A DNA stretch of 27,559 nucleotides, taken from contig JAKPQU010000235.1 of assembly GCA_029555925.1 (NCBI GenBank), positions 1 through 27,559 of the forward strand, written 5' to 3'. Origin of the DNA: Bacillota bacterium (GTDB lineage Bacteria; Eremiobacterota; SpSt-956; JAKJGF01). Shown piece after piece: positions 1 through 8,852 of the stretch. Made by a program: the position numbers and the translations under genes. The notes below the pieces were generated by a model. It saw only the letters and a program-made list of their open reading frames with translations, was not told where the DNA came from and searched no databases. Each line of letters opens with the position of its first letter. Position 1 is the stretch's first letter.

Positions 1-20
1 AATTATTAAGATTTTACAGG

Positions 21-38
21 CTTATCTGTAAAGATAAG
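21..38. other. Perfect 7-bp hairpin upstream of dprA
   Basis: CTTATCT (21-27) and AGATAAG (32-38) are perfectly complementary around a GTAA loop. The hairpin is AT-rich and has no T-run, so it is a weak terminator at best. It could belong to the 3' end of the gene to the left or to the dprA leader. Confidence 0.4.
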
Positions 39-79
39 TTTACATTAAAGAGGTTTACCCTGGTTTTAATAAGAATATT

Positions 80-1165
80 ATGGATGAACTTGTTTACTGG
101 TTAGCATTGACAAATGTTTCCAATCTTGGAATTCTGAAAAGCAGGAAATTACTTGAAGTTTTTCTTTCTCCCCGTAATATCTTCGAAGCTTCACCCTCTG
201 ATATAGGAGCTGTAAAAGGTATCGGTCCTACCATAGTCTGTTCTATAAAAGAAAAAGACAGACTCTTTAAGGAAGCAGAAGAGGAGATAGAAAAACTGAA
301 CAAAAGAGGTATATCCATAATAAGTCTGTCAGATAAATTATATCCTTCTCTGTTAAAAGAGATACCTGACCCGCCTCTGGTTCTATACGTAAAAGGAAAT
401 CTTACAGATAAAGATAAAAATTCTGTAGCAGTTATAGGAACAAGAACTCCTGATCGTTATGGTAAAACTGTCGCTTTTGATATGTGCAAAAAGCTTGCAA
501 CATTTAATTTTACTGTAGTAAGCGGTATGGCAAGAGGCATTGATACTATTGCTCATAAAGGAGCTTTAAGCGCTGACGGGAGAACTATAGCAGTTATAGG
601 GTGTGGCCTCGATATAGCCTATCCGCCGGAAAATCATGAATTAATGGATATGATTGCTGCAAATGGAGCGGTAATTTCGGAGTTCCCTCTCGGTACTGAA
701 CCTTTAGCCTGTAATTTTCCAAAGCGCAACAGGATTATCAGCGGACTTTCCAGGGGAGTACTGGTTGTACAGGCAAGAGAAAACAGCGGCACTTTCCATA
801 CTGTAAACTCTGCCCTTGAACAGGGACGCGAAGTGTTTGCCATTCCCGGTTCTATAGATAAAGAACTCAGCAGAGGAACACACAGGCTTATAAAGGAAGG
901 GGCAAAACTTGTTGAAGATATAGGTGATATTACAGGGGAATTAATTCCTCTGGAAGGTTTGCCTGTTCCAGAAAAGCCTCCTGAACCGGATCTTTCGGAA
1001 GATGAGAAAAAAGTTTATTCATATATAACTATGGAAGGAACTCATATAGACGATATAATAAGAAAAACTTCTATGGAAACAGGCAGAGTATCGTCTGTAT
1101 TGAGTATACTTGAATTAAAGAATATTATTATAAGAAGAGAAGGAAATTTTTTTGCCAGAATTTAG
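80..1165 (+). CDS. dprA: DNA processing protein DprA (Smf)
   Basis: DprA binds incoming single-stranded DNA and loads RecA during natural transformation; it acts in the cytoplasm. The 361-residue protein has the usual three parts: an N-terminal helix-hairpin-helix/SAM-like segment (about 1-65, with KGIGPTI), the Rossmann-like core (about 105-300) with VIGTRTPDRYG, SGMARGIDTIAHKGAL, the PKRNRIISGLS stretch and ALEQGREVFAIPG, and a C-terminal winged-helix segment from about 305. The ATG at 80 is the first start after an in-frame TAA at 35-37. The nearest SD-like AGAGG is about 25 bases upstream, so initiation is not well explained. topA follows after a 290-base gap. The order dprA-topA-trmFO-hslVU is the standard Firmicutes one. 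The family call is secure; a role in competence here is inference. Confidence 0.95.
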   Translation: MDELVYWLALTNVSNLGILKSRKLLEVFLSPRNIFEASPSDIGAVKGIGPTIVCSIKEKDRLFKEAEEEIEKLNKRGISIISLSDKLYPSLLKEIPDPPLVLYVKGNLTDKDKNSVAVIGTRTPDRYGKTVAFDMCKKLATFNFTVVSGMARGIDTIAHKGALSADGRTIAVIGCGLDIAYPPENHELMDMIAANGAVISEFPLGTEPLACNFPKRNRIISGLSRGVLVVQARENSGTFHTVNSALEQGREVFAIPGSIDKELSRGTHRLIKEGAKLVEDIGDITGELIPLEGLPVPEKPPEPDLSEDEKKVYSYITMEGTHIDDIIRKTSMETGRVSSVLSILELKNIIIRREGNFFARI

Positions 1166-1184
1166 AGATTGTTAAAGATGCAGG

Positions 1185-1259
1185 AAATTTCATTTTTAAT
1201 GGCGTAAAATAAAGCTTTAGATAAAAATTATGTACAGGCAGTTTATCTAAATAATTTAA
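1185..1259. repeat. 75-bp dispersed intergenic repeat, copy 1
   Basis: This stretch aligns without gaps to 16862-16936, with 68 of 75 bases identical by hand count. Both copies contain ATTTTTAATGGCGTAAAATA and end in TTTATCTAAATAATTTAA. It lies between dprA and topA and ends exactly where the MITE-like element begins. No reading frame or strong hairpin is apparent. Confidence 0.8.
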
Positions 1260-1266
1260 TAAAGAT

Positions 1267-1370
1267 CTATACTTTCGCACTTTTTTATAAAACCTTTGAC
1301 TTTATTGACTTCAGTTGAAACATAAAACCTAATAAATTCAAGGCTTTTTCTGAAATCTGCGAAAGTATAG
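1267..1370. mobile_element. MITE-like element, 104 bp, 13-bp inverted ends, 7-bp flanking direct repeat
   Basis: CTATACTTTCGCA at 1267-1279 is the exact reverse complement of TGCGAAAGTATAG at 1358-1370. The element is flanked by identical TAAAGAT sequences at 1260-1266 and 1371-1377, which looks like a target-site duplication. The interior is non-coding and partly self-complementary (a segment with CCTTTGACTTTATT faces AATAAATTCAAGG), so the whole element can form a long imperfect hairpin. This is the structure of a miniature inverted-repeat transposable element. No transposase or second copy is present, so the parent family is unknown. Confidence 0.75.
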
Positions 1371-1455
1371 TAAAGATATAAAAAATTTTCTTATAATTCA
1401 GAGAGAGTCTTATTGTAAAGGTGAGATTACTCCCTGAAAAATAGTTGGAGGAATT

Positions 1456-3558
1456 ATGCAATCCCTGATTATAGTTGAGTCTCCGGCGAAAGCCAGAACA
1501 TTAAAGAAATTTCTTGGTAGTAAATATACAGTAAAAGCATCAATGGGACATGTAAGAGATTTACCTAAAAGTAAACTGGGTGTCGATGTGGATAATGATT
1601 TTACACCCCAGTATATAACTATAAAAGGTAAAGGAAAAATTATCAAGGAACTCAAAGCAGCTGTCCAGAAATCTGACCATGTTTATCTTGCTTCTGACCC
1701 TGATAGAGAAGGAGAAGCCATTGCATGGCACCTTATACAGTCATTGAATATAGATAAACCGCGGAGGATAGAACTCCATGAGATAACAAGGCCGGCTCTT
1801 AAAGAGGCTCTTAAGAATTCTCATAACCTGAACCTTGATAAGGTTTATGCACAGCAGGCAAGGCGTATTCTTGACAGGCTGGTAGGTTATAAAATAAGTC
1901 CTCTCCTCTGGAAAAAAGTCTCCAAAGGTTTGAGTGCTGGAAGGGTCCAATCTGTAGCTATGAAGCTTATATGTGAGAGGGAACAGGAAATACAGAATTT
2001 TGTTTCCGAAGAATACTGGACCATTACGGCAGAACTTCAAAAAACAGGTTTGAAGTCTACCTTTGAAGCTGTATTAAGAGAAAAAGCCGGTAAGAAGATA
2101 AAGATAAAAAGTGAAAAAGAAGCACAGGAAATATTAAAAGAACTGGATAAATCAGATTTTATAGTTTCGGGAGTGACGGAAAAAGAACAGCAGAGAAATC
2201 CCATGCCTCCTTTTATAACAAGCACGTTACAGCAGGAAGCTTCCCGCCGTCTTGGTTTCAGAGTATCGAAAACTATGAAGATTGCCCAGGAATTGTACGA
2301 AGGTCTTGATATAAAAGGTGAAACAGCAGGCCTTATAACTTATATGAGGACAGATTCTCCCAGGGTTTCAACTATTGCAATAGAGGAGGTAAGGAATTAT
2401 ATAGGCGATCATTTTGGTGAAAAATATCTCCCTTCAAAGGCGAATGTGTTTAAGTCTAAAAACAGAGCACAGGATGCTCATGAAGCTATAAGACCTACTT
2501 CTGTTTTGAGAACTCCCGATGAATTAAAGGTTTTTCTGAGTAAAGATCAATTTAATTTATATTCCCTTATATGGAAACGATTTGTCGCATCTCAGATGAC
2601 ACCTGCTTTACTCAGGGTTATTACTGTAGATATAAAGGCAGGTAAATATACCTTCAGAGTAGCAGGCAGGAATGTTATTTTCCCAGGTTTTCTTGAGGTT
2701 TATGATATTCAGCCAGGGGAAGATGAAGAGGTTTTGAAGTGTGATTTACCAAAACTGACTAAAGGTGATAATTTGAAATTAATAAAACTTTCACCTGACC
2801 AGTGTTTTACACAGCCACCTTCAAGATATTCAGAAGCAACACTTGTTAAAATACTGGAAGAAAAAGGTATAGGGAGACCTAGTACCTATGTTCCCATTAT
2901 AGAAACCATAAGACAGAGAGGTTATGTTACTGTTGAGAAAAAACGTTTTCATCCCACTGAATTAGGCATCAAGGTTACAGAACTTCTCGTAAAACATTTT
3001 CCTGATATTATAAATGAATCCTTTACTGCCAACATGGAAGATAAGCTGGATGAAATTGAAGAAGGAACTATGGAGTGGATAAAACTGCTCTGTGATTTTT
3101 ATCAGCCTTTTTTAAGTACTCTCCAGAAGGCTGACAACGAAATGGAAAAAGTGGAGCTTACAGTTCAATATACAGATGAAATGTGTAATAAATGCGGAAA
3201 ACCTATGATAGTAAAAAGAGGAAGATTCGGTCCTTTTATTGCCTGTTCCGGTTTTCCTGATTGTAAGAATACCATGCCTATAAGAAAAACTGTAGGCGTA
3301 AAATGCCCCCAGCCCGGCTGTAAGGGAGAGATAGTTGAGAAGTTTACAAAAAAGAGAAAAATATTTTACAGTTGCAGTTTATATCCTGAATGTACCTTCA
3401 GCAGCTGGTATAAACCTACAAATAATACATGTCCGAAGAGTAATCATATTTTAGTAATAAAAAGACAGGCTGGCGGTAAAATATTACTTGCCTGTATGGA
3501 CCCTGAATGTGATTATCAGGAATGGCAGGAAGTCGGTAAATCGGGAAGTGAGTCGTGA
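1456..3558 (+). CDS. topA: DNA topoisomerase I (type IA)
   Basis: The enzyme relaxes negative supercoils by cutting and passing one strand. The 700-residue protein is full length for Gram-positive TopA. It has an N-terminal TOPRIM domain (SLIIVESPAKARTLKKFL; DPDREGEAIAW with D81 and D83) and the catalytic tyrosine Y296 in TGLITYMRTDS. The C-terminal zinc-ribbon region has two complete four-cysteine ribbons (CNKCG...CSGFPDC and CPQPGC...CSLYPEC). A third, degenerate ribbon begins with CPKS instead of CxxC. A strong SD (GGAGGAA) sits just upstream of the ATG. The last codons (SGSES-stop) are encoded inside a 14-base direct repeat belonging to the heptad array that follows, so the C-terminal tip was probably shaped by the repeat. 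Confidence 0.97.
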   Translation: MQSLIIVESPAKARTLKKFLGSKYTVKASMGHVRDLPKSKLGVDVDNDFTPQYITIKGKGKIIKELKAAVQKSDHVYLASDPDREGEAIAWHLIQSLNIDKPRRIELHEITRPALKEALKNSHNLNLDKVYAQQARRILDRLVGYKISPLLWKKVSKGLSAGRVQSVAMKLICEREQEIQNFVSEEYWTITAELQKTGLKSTFEAVLREKAGKKIKIKSEKEAQEILKELDKSDFIVSGVTEKEQQRNPMPPFITSTLQQEASRRLGFRVSKTMKIAQELYEGLDIKGETAGLITYMRTDSPRVSTIAIEEVRNYIGDHFGEKYLPSKANVFKSKNRAQDAHEAIRPTSVLRTPDELKVFLSKDQFNLYSLIWKRFVASQMTPALLRVITVDIKAGKYTFRVAGRNVIFPGFLEVYDIQPGEDEEVLKCDLPKLTKGDNLKLIKLSPDQCFTQPPSRYSEATLVKILEEKGIGRPSTYVPIIETIRQRGYVTVEKKRFHPTELGIKVTELLVKHFPDIINESFTANMEDKLDEIEEGTMEWIKLLCDFYQPFLSTLQKADNEMEKVELTVQYTDEMCNKCGKPMIVKRGRFGPFIACSGFPDCKNTMPIRKTVGVKCPQPGCKGEIVEKFTKKRKIFYSCSLYPECTFSSWYKPTNNTCPKSNHILVIKRQAGGKILLACMDPECDYQEWQEVGKSGSES

Positions 3559-3650
3559 AAAGTGAGTCGTGAAAAGTAGGGGCGACCACAGTGGGGCGCC
3601 CGGTATCGGTGAAAACACGCGTCACGTAAATCACGCATTACGCATTACGA
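3548..3650. repeat. Heptad array plus 51-bp palindrome-cored repeat, copy 1
   Basis: GTGAGTC GTGAAAA GTGAGTC GTGAAAA (3548-3575) is a 7-base-period array that overlaps the topA stop codon. It runs into a 51-bp unit (3569-3619) that matches 15351-15401. The core GGGGCGACCACAGTGGGGCG folds back on itself. Then comes a TCACGCATTACGCATTACG heptad tail (3631-3649), ending just before the trmFO SD. Confidence 0.8.
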
Positions 3651-3666
3651 ATTAAAGGTTTTATTT

Positions 3667-4977
3667 ATGAATTCATTGACAGTAATAGGTGGTGGCCTTG
3701 CTGGAAGTGAGGCCTCCTGGCAGGCAGCAGAAAGAGGCATTAAAGTAAGGTTATTCGAAATGAGACCCGAACTTATGACTCCTGCCCACAGAACAGGGAA
3801 ACTTGCAGAACTTGTATGCAGTAATTCTTTACGATCTGATTCTATTGAAACAGCTTCAGGACTGCTGAAAGAAGAACTCAGAAGATTTAATTCTATTATA
3901 ATGAAATGTGCCGATAATTCCAGGGTAGATGCGGGAAGTGCCCTCGCTGTAGACAGAGAGGTTTTTGCATCACTGGTGGAGAAAGCTATAGAAGGACATA
4001 AGAATATAACTGTCGAAAGAAAAGAGCTGCATGATATACCTGACGGAGTGGTTATTATTGCTACAGGCCCTCTTACATCTCCTTCCATGGCAGAAGCAAT
4101 CAAAAAACTCCTTGGCGAAGACCATCTTTATTTTTATGATGCAGTTGCACCTATCATTGCCGGCGAATCTATAGATTCCGAAAAAGTTTTCAGGGCTTCC
4201 AGATATGATACGTCAGAAGGAGATTACTTGAATTGTCCTATGACGGAGACTGAATATAAGAGATTCTATACAGCTCTTATGGAAGCAGAGAAGATGCCCC
4301 TTCATGACTTTGAAGAAGAAAAATATTTTGAAGGATGTCTTCCTGTAGAAGAGATTGGCAGAAGGGGAGAAGACAGTTTGAGATTTGGCCCTTTAAAACC
4401 GGTAGGCCTTGTTAATCCGAAAAAGCCGGATGAAGAACCTTTTGCAGTGCTTCAGTTAAGGGCAGAAAATAAAGAGATGACTATGTATAACATGGTAGGG
4501 TTTCAAACACGGTTGAAATGGGAAGAACAGAAAAGGGTTTTTCAATTGATTCCCGGACTTGAAAAGGCTGAATTTTATAGATTTGGCGTTATGCATAGAA
4601 ATACGTTTATAAATGGTCCATGTCATCTTGATGGGACATGGCGTTTAAAAAGTGACACAGAGATTTTCTTTGCAGGTCAAATTACCGGTGTTGAAGGTTA
4701 TCTGGAATCTTGCAGTTCCGGACTTATGGCCGGCATAAACGGATCCCTTGTGTTACAGGGAAAAGAACCTCTGGTTTTTCCCAGGGATTGTGCCCTCGGT
4801 TCTCTGGCCCATCATATTTCACAGGGAGAAAGTAAACATTTTCAACCAATGAAAATGAATTTCGGACTGTTCAGACCTCTGGAAAGTGAAAAGAAAATAA
4901 AAAAGAAAATCAGGAGAGCCCTTATGGTAGAAAGAGCTCTGGCGGAAATAGAAAGATTTAAAAGGGAGGTGAAATAG
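3667..4977 (+). CDS. trmFO: tRNA (uracil-5-)-methyltransferase TrmFO, folate/FAD dependent
   Basis: TrmFO makes ribothymidine at position 54 of tRNA using methylenetetrahydrofolate and FADH2. The 436-residue protein opens with the FAD dinucleotide-binding loop (VIGGGLAGSEASWQ). It has both cysteines that matter in the family: C51 in ELVCSNSLRSD and C224 in YFEGCLPVEEIGRRG. The FAD-binding C-terminal signature GQITGVEGYLESCSSGLMAG is also present. The ATG has AAAGG eight bases upstream. The 3' end contains an excellent SD-like run (AAAGGGAGGTGA, 4961-4972) immediately before the TAG, about 100 bases before the hslV ATG; a double heptad array fills the gap. Confidence 0.97.
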   Translation: MNSLTVIGGGLAGSEASWQAAERGIKVRLFEMRPELMTPAHRTGKLAELVCSNSLRSDSIETASGLLKEELRRFNSIIMKCADNSRVDAGSALAVDREVFASLVEKAIEGHKNITVERKELHDIPDGVVIIATGPLTSPSMAEAIKKLLGEDHLYFYDAVAPIIAGESIDSEKVFRASRYDTSEGDYLNCPMTETEYKRFYTALMEAEKMPLHDFEEEKYFEGCLPVEEIGRRGEDSLRFGPLKPVGLVNPKKPDEEPFAVLQLRAENKEMTMYNMVGFQTRLKWEEQKRVFQLIPGLEKAEFYRFGVMHRNTFINGPCHLDGTWRLKSDTEIFFAGQITGVEGYLESCSSGLMAGINGSLVLQGKEPLVFPRDCALGSLAHHISQGESKHFQPMKMNFGLFRPLESEKKIKKKIRRALMVERALAEIERFKREVK

Positions 4978-5063
4978 TGAAAGGTGAAGAGTGAAGGGTG
5001 AAGAGTGAAGAATAATATTACAGCTTACGCATCACGCATCACGCATCACGCATCACGCATCAC
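4977..5063. repeat. Paired heptad arrays between trmFO and hslV
   Basis: Five tandem GTGAAGR-type heptads (4977-5011) are followed by TTACGCA and then four exact TCACGCA heptads plus TCAC (5025-5063). GTGA of the first array can pair with TCAC of the second, giving an imperfect stem with a 7-base period. The first heptad overlaps the last base of the trmFO stop codon. The second array ends six bases before the hslV ATG and leaves it without an adjacent SD. Confidence 0.85.
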
Positions 5064-5069
5064 AATAAT

Positions 5070-5609
5070 ATGACTAAAATTTTATCTACTACAATTGTTG
5101 GAGTTATAAAAGATGGTAAACTTGCCCTGGGAGGAGACGGGCAGGTTACATTTGATAAGACTGCCATGAAACATAAGGCCAGAAAGGTTCGTATTATGGC
5201 AGAAGGAAAAGTACTGGGAGGTTTTGCCGGATCTGCCGCTGATGGATTGACTTTGTATGAAAAATTTGAAGCAAAACTTCAGGAATATGGCAATAACCTT
5301 GTAAGATCTGCCGTGGAACTGGCAAAAGAATGGCGGGGTGATAAGTTTTTAAGGAAACTTGAAGCCCTTATGATTGTAGGTGACAGAAGCCATTTACTTG
5401 TTCTTTCCGGTAACGGTGATGTTATAGAACCGGATGATAATATTATAGCCATAGGTTCAGGCGGTTCTTATGCCATGGCGGCAGCAAAAGCCCTGTATAA
5501 ACATACAGATCTCAGCGCAGAAGAGATTGTAAAAGAATCTCTTTCCATAGCATCAGAGGTATGTATTTATACGAATAATAATATTACAATAGAAACACTG
5601 GGTTCGTGA
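5070..5609 (+). CDS. hslV: ATP-dependent protease proteolytic subunit HslV (ClpQ)
   Basis: HslV is the threonine peptidase core of the HslUV (ClpYQ) protease; it forms stacked hexamers capped by HslU. The 179-residue protein carries the family core: [63 protein letters not shown] and [16 protein letters not shown]. Alignment to the family puts the mature catalytic N-terminus at T7, so a six-residue propeptide (MTKILS) must be removed. No SD lies directly before the ATG because the heptad array abuts it. The nearest good SD is in the end of trmFO about 100 bases upstream. hslU follows after a short array. Confidence 0.96.
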   Translation: MTKILSTTIVGVIKDGKLALGGDGQVTFDKTAMKHKARKVRIMAEGKVLGGFAGSAADGLTLYEKFEAKLQEYGNNLVRSAVELAKEWRGDKFLRKLEALMIVGDRSHLLVLSGNGDVIEPDDNIIAIGSGGSYAMAAAKALYKHTDLSAEEIVKESLSIASEVCIYTNNNITIETLGS

Positions 5610-5612
5610 GAG

Positions 5613-5662
5613 GTGAACATTGAATAGTGACTGTACTCACTACTCACTATTCACTACTCACC
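5613..5662. repeat. Heptad inverted array between hslV and hslU
   Basis: GTGAACA TTGAATA GTGACTG is followed after TAC by TCACTAC TCACTAT TCACTAC TCACC. The two halves are complementary in the GTGA/TCAC positions and can form a hairpin. The array starts within a few bases of the hslV stop and ends before the hslU SD. Confidence 0.75.
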
Positions 5663-5686
5663 ATTATAAAAGGCGGTGACTTAATA

Positions 5687-7090
5687 ATGGAAGAAATGCT
5701 TACTCCAAGTCAAATTGTTAAAGAACTTGACAGATACATTATAGGACAGGATAAGGCTAAAAAAGCTGTGGCTATAGCTCTCAGAAATCGTTACAGACGG
5801 TCCAGGCTTTCTGATGATTTAAAGGATGAAGTTATTCCAAAGAATATATTAATGATAGGCCCTACAGGTGTGGGAAAAACAGAAATAGCCCGTCGTCTTG
5901 CCAGACTGGCCGAAGCTCCCTTCCTGAAGGTAGAAGCTACTAAATATACTGAAGTCGGTTATGTAGGACGGGATGTAGAATCTATGGTAAGAGATCTTGT
6001 AGAAATATCTATAAGAATGGCTGAAAATCAGAAGCTGAAACTGATGGAAGGTAAAGCGGAAGAACTCGCAGTAGACAGGATTGTCGATATACTCAGACCT
6101 GCTCCTTTAAGTGACAGGAAGGTACAGAATCCTTTTGCCGCTCTTCTCGGAGGTGCAACGATTGAAGAAACGGAAGATGAGCAGGAAGATGAAGCACAGA
6201 AGGAACGACTGAAAGAGAGTAAAGCCAGGCTTAAAGAAAAGATCTTGCAGGGAGAATTCGATGATAAGTATATAGAAATAGAAGTGGAAGATACTGCCCC
6301 TTCTATGATAGAAGTTTTCTCCGGCACAGGTCTGGAGGAAATGGGTGTTAATTTTCAGGATATACTGGGCGGTGTATTTCCTAAGAAGAAAAAGAAAAGA
6401 AAACTTCCCATTAAAGAGGCAAGAAAGATACTGGCTATGGATGAAGCGAAAAAGTTCATTGATAAAGATGAAATGAGAAGAATTTCTATAGAGAAAGTTG
6501 AACAATCTGGCATAATCTTTATAGATGAACTGGATAAAATAGCAGGCAGAGAAAAAGGCCACGGCCCCGATGTATCAAGAGAAGGTGTGCAGAGGGACAT
6601 ACTTCCCATACTGGAAGGGTCTACTATTATGACCAAATATGGCCCGGTAAAAACAAATCATATATTATTTATAGCTGCCGGAGCTTTTCATGTGTCAAAA
6701 CCTTCAGATCTTATACCGGAACTTCAAGGTCGCTTCCCTATAAGGGTTGAACTGGAAAACCTCTCTCAGGATGATTTTTTGCGGATTCTTACAGAACCGC
6801 AGAATGCTCTTATAAAGCAATACAAAGCATTGCTGGAAACAGAAGCTATTCAGATAAACTTCACAGATGATTCCCTGGCAGAAATAGCCCATCTTGCTTC
6901 TATTGTGAATGAGAGAACTGAAAATATTGGCGCAAGAAGGCTTCATACCATAATGGAAAAATTACTGGAAGACCTTTTATTCAACGCACCTGATATAGAA
7001 AATAAAAATGTAAATATAGATTGTGTCTATGTCAGAGAAAAGCTGGCCGATATAGTAAAGAGTGAGGATTTGAGCAGATATATTCTTTAA
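5687..7090 (+). CDS. hslU: ATP-dependent protease ATPase subunit HslU (ClpY)
   Basis: HslU is the AAA+ unfoldase that feeds substrates to HslV. From the ATG at 5687 the protein is 467 residues, the same length as Bacillus ClpY. It has [30 protein letters not shown] at the N-terminus, Walker A GPTGVGKT (58-65), an acidic insertion (I) domain around 150-230, Walker B with D280 and E281 in [12 protein letters not shown], the GRFPIRVEL box and a C-terminal RYIL tail that docks into HslV. The reading frame is open back to 5627, but AAGGCGGTGA at 5670-5679 fits the ATG at 5687 and the extra N-terminal codons are heptad-array sequence, so I chose 5687. Confidence 0.96.
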   Translation: MEEMLTPSQIVKELDRYIIGQDKAKKAVAIALRNRYRRSRLSDDLKDEVIPKNILMIGPTGVGKTEIARRLARLAEAPFLKVEATKYTEVGYVGRDVESMVRDLVEISIRMAENQKLKLMEGKAEELAVDRIVDILRPAPLSDRKVQNPFAALLGGATIEETEDEQEDEAQKERLKESKARLKEKILQGEFDDKYIEIEVEDTAPSMIEVFSGTGLEEMGVNFQDILGGVFPKKKKKRKLPIKEARKILAMDEAKKFIDKDEMRRISIEKVEQSGIIFIDELDKIAGREKGHGPDVSREGVQRDILPILEGSTIMTKYGPVKTNHILFIAAGAFHVSKPSDLIPELQGRFPIRVELENLSQDDFLRILTEPQNALIKQYKALLETEAIQINFTDDSLAEIAHLASIVNERTENIGARRLHTIMEKLLEDLLFNAPDIENKNVNIDCVYVREKLADIVKSEDLSRYIL

Positions 7091-7098
7091 ATAAAGTC

Positions 7099-7127
7099 TT
7101 GATTGATTAATAAACTTGTGATATACT
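7099..7127 (+). promoter_or_regulatory. Sigma70-type promoter for the rpsB cluster
   Basis: TTGATT (7099-7104) and TATACT (7122-7127) are separated by exactly 17 bases, just after the hslU stop. Transcription would begin near 7134. This leaves a leader of about 145 bases before rpsB, which fits a separately regulated ribosomal operon. Confidence 0.6.
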
Positions 7128-7145
7128 AAGGTTTAAAATCAAATA

Positions 7146-7252
7146 GCGGCCGGCAGTCTTCCGGGATGGGTATTTACCTGAAAAGACCTGCTGAAAGCTA
7201 GAAACTTAAAGCTGAAAACTGAAGGCTGAAAAGCTGAAAACTGAAAGCTGTA
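7146..7252 (+). promoter_or_regulatory. rpsB leader: possible regulatory structure and GCTGAAA heptads
   Basis: The GC-richest part of the gap (7146-7192) contains GGCAGTCTT and AAGACCTGCTG, which can pair as an imperfect stem around TTCCGGGATGGGTATTTACC. Such a leader is where S2 autoregulation is expected in other bacteria, but I do not recognise a specific motif. From about 7190 it turns into a 7-base-period array of GCTGAAA/AACTGAA units, ending before the rpsB SD. Confidence 0.4.
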
Positions 7253-7279
7253 AGTTCATATATAAGGAGGTGTAATTTT

Positions 7280-8128
7280 TTGACTTTAATCTCAATGAAG
7301 CAGTTACTGGAAGCAGGAGTACACTTTGGACATCAGACCAGGCGATGGAATCCCAAGATGAAGAAATATATATTTACCGAACGTAACGGTATTTATATTA
7401 TTGATCTCCAGAAAACAGTAAAAAAAATCAAAGAAGCTTATAATTTCGTGAGGGAAGTCATTCAGGAAGGGAATTTTATTCTTTTTGTAGGAACAAAAAA
7501 ACAGGCACAGGAAACAGTGAGGGAAGAAGCTGAACGGTGCGGCATGTATTTTGTTAATCAGAGATGGCTGGGTGGAATGCTCACCAACCATACCACCATA
7601 AAGAAGAGAATTGAACGTCTGAAAGATCTTACTCAGAAAAAAGAAGATGGCACGTATGAACTCTTAACTAAAAAAGAAGCCAAGAAACTTGAAGATGAAA
7701 GAATTAAACTCGAAAAGTTCCTGGGTGGTATTAAAGAAATGCCAGGTTTACCAAGTGCCGTATTTATCGTAGATCCAAGGAAAGAAAAACTGGCAGTTGC
7801 GGAAGCTCATAAATTGGGGATTCCGATTATAGCTATTGTCGATACCAACTGTGATCCTGATAAGATCAACTATCCTATTCCAGGTAATGATGATGCAATC
7901 AGAGCAGTCAAGTTACTTACCAGCAGAATTTCTCAGGCTGTCATAGACGCCCGTAACGAGCTTGAAAAAGAGAAGATTCTGGATGAAGAACTGGAAGGTA
8001 ATTCTGAAGAAAGTAGAGCCAGTGAAGAAACAGATAGTATGGATTTACTTGATGATAAGGAATTCAGTGGTAAAGATGATGACGAAACAGGCTATGATGA
8101 AGAACTTGCTATTATAGATAGTCTTTAA
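7280..8128 (+). CDS. rpsB: 30S ribosomal protein S2
   Basis: The protein starts [32 protein letters not shown], which is essentially the Bacillus S2 N-terminus. The core includes [27 protein letters not shown] and [23 protein letters not shown]. The start is a TTG at 7280 with a strong SD (AAGGAGGTG, 7264-7272). The family is usually about 230-260 residues. Here 282 residues include an acidic, low-complexity tail from about 230 ([15 protein letters not shown]) that is not part of the conserved fold. tsf follows in the classic rpsB-tsf pair. Confidence 0.98.
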   Translation: MTLISMKQLLEAGVHFGHQTRRWNPKMKKYIFTERNGIYIIDLQKTVKKIKEAYNFVREVIQEGNFILFVGTKKQAQETVREEAERCGMYFVNQRWLGGMLTNHTTIKKRIERLKDLTQKKEDGTYELLTKKEAKKLEDERIKLEKFLGGIKEMPGLPSAVFIVDPRKEKLAVAEAHKLGIPIIAIVDTNCDPDKINYPIPGNDDAIRAVKLLTSRISQAVIDARNELEKEKILDEELEGNSEESRASEETDSMDLLDDKEFSGKDDDETGYDEELAIIDSL

Positions 8129-8222
8129 TGATAATGTAACATCCTTATTATGAAATAAAAAGGAAATGTTTACATAAGTTATGAAAGGCTCTGAGTTCCT
8201 TTAAAGAAAGGAGGACAGTAAT

Positions 8223-8816
8223 TTGGCTATTAGTGCATCACTTGTTAAAGAATTACGTGAGAAGACCGGTGCGGGAGTTATGGAATGCAGGAAAGCTCTA
8301 GAATCTTCGAATGGTAATATAGAAGAAGCTGCAAAACTGCTCCATCAGCAGGGAATGCAGAAAGCTGCCAAAAAGTCTGCCAGAACTACAGGTGAAGGAC
8401 AGATTGGGAGTTATATTCATTTTGGCGGTAAAATAGGTGTCCTGGTAGAAGTAAACTGTGAAACAGATTTTGTTGCCAGAACCGACGATTTTCAGCAACT
8501 TATTAAGGATTTAGCAATGCATGTTGCTGCTATCAATCCTAAATACCTGTCAAAAGAAGATGTGCCTCAGGAAGTTTTGCAGGAAGAACTTGAAATTTAC
8601 AAAAAACAGGCCAGAGAGTCCGGTAAACCTGATAATATTATCGAAAAAATAGCGCAGGGAAAACTGGATAAATTTTATAAATCAGTTTGTTTTCTGGAAC
8701 AGTCTTTTATTAAAGATGAAAATAAGACTATTTCAGAACTTATGACAGAGACCATTGCAAAACTTGGTGAAAACATCAAGATAGCAAGGTTTGTTAGATT
8801 TGAAGTCGGACAATAA
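8223..8816 (+). CDS. tsf: Elongation factor Ts, short form
   Basis: EF-Ts recycles EF-Tu by GDP release. It starts at a TTG with AAAGGAGG eight bases upstream. Family motifs are present: the N-terminal UBA-like domain (LVKELREKTGAGVMECRKALE), GRIGSYIH-like GQIGSYIHFGGKIGVLVEVNCETDFVARTDDF, and the C-terminal VRFEVGQ end. It has 197 residues compared with about 280-295 in E. coli and Bacillus. The second half of the core repeat and the coiled-coil insertion are missing, as in the short EF-Ts of Thermus and cyanobacteria. The gene is intact. Confidence 0.96.
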   Translation: MAISASLVKELREKTGAGVMECRKALESSNGNIEEAAKLLHQQGMQKAAKKSARTTGEGQIGSYIHFGGKIGVLVEVNCETDFVARTDDFQQLIKDLAMHVAAINPKYLSKEDVPQEVLQEELEIYKKQARESGKPDNIIEKIAQGKLDKFYKSVCFLEQSFIKDENKTISELMTETIAKLGENIKIARFVRFEVGQ

Positions 8817-8828
8817 GCCAGGTATAAT
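8800..8828 (+). promoter_or_regulatory. Possible internal promoter for pyrH-frr
   Basis: TTGAAG (8800-8805), inside the end of tsf, is followed 17 bases later by a perfect TATAAT (8823-8828). Transcription would begin about 15-20 bases before the pyrH ATG. The -10 is perfect and the -35 matches at four of six positions. Confidence 0.5.
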
Positions 8829-8852
8829 CTATATTGAATATGGAGAATAACT

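Noticed and set aside
5025..5063. CRISPR array
   Set aside because: The repeat unit is 7 bases with no unique spacers; no cas genes are present.
5627..5686. N-terminal extension of HslU by 20 residues
   Set aside because: The extra codons are heptad-array sequence, and the SD fits the ATG at 5687, which gives the family's normal N-terminus.
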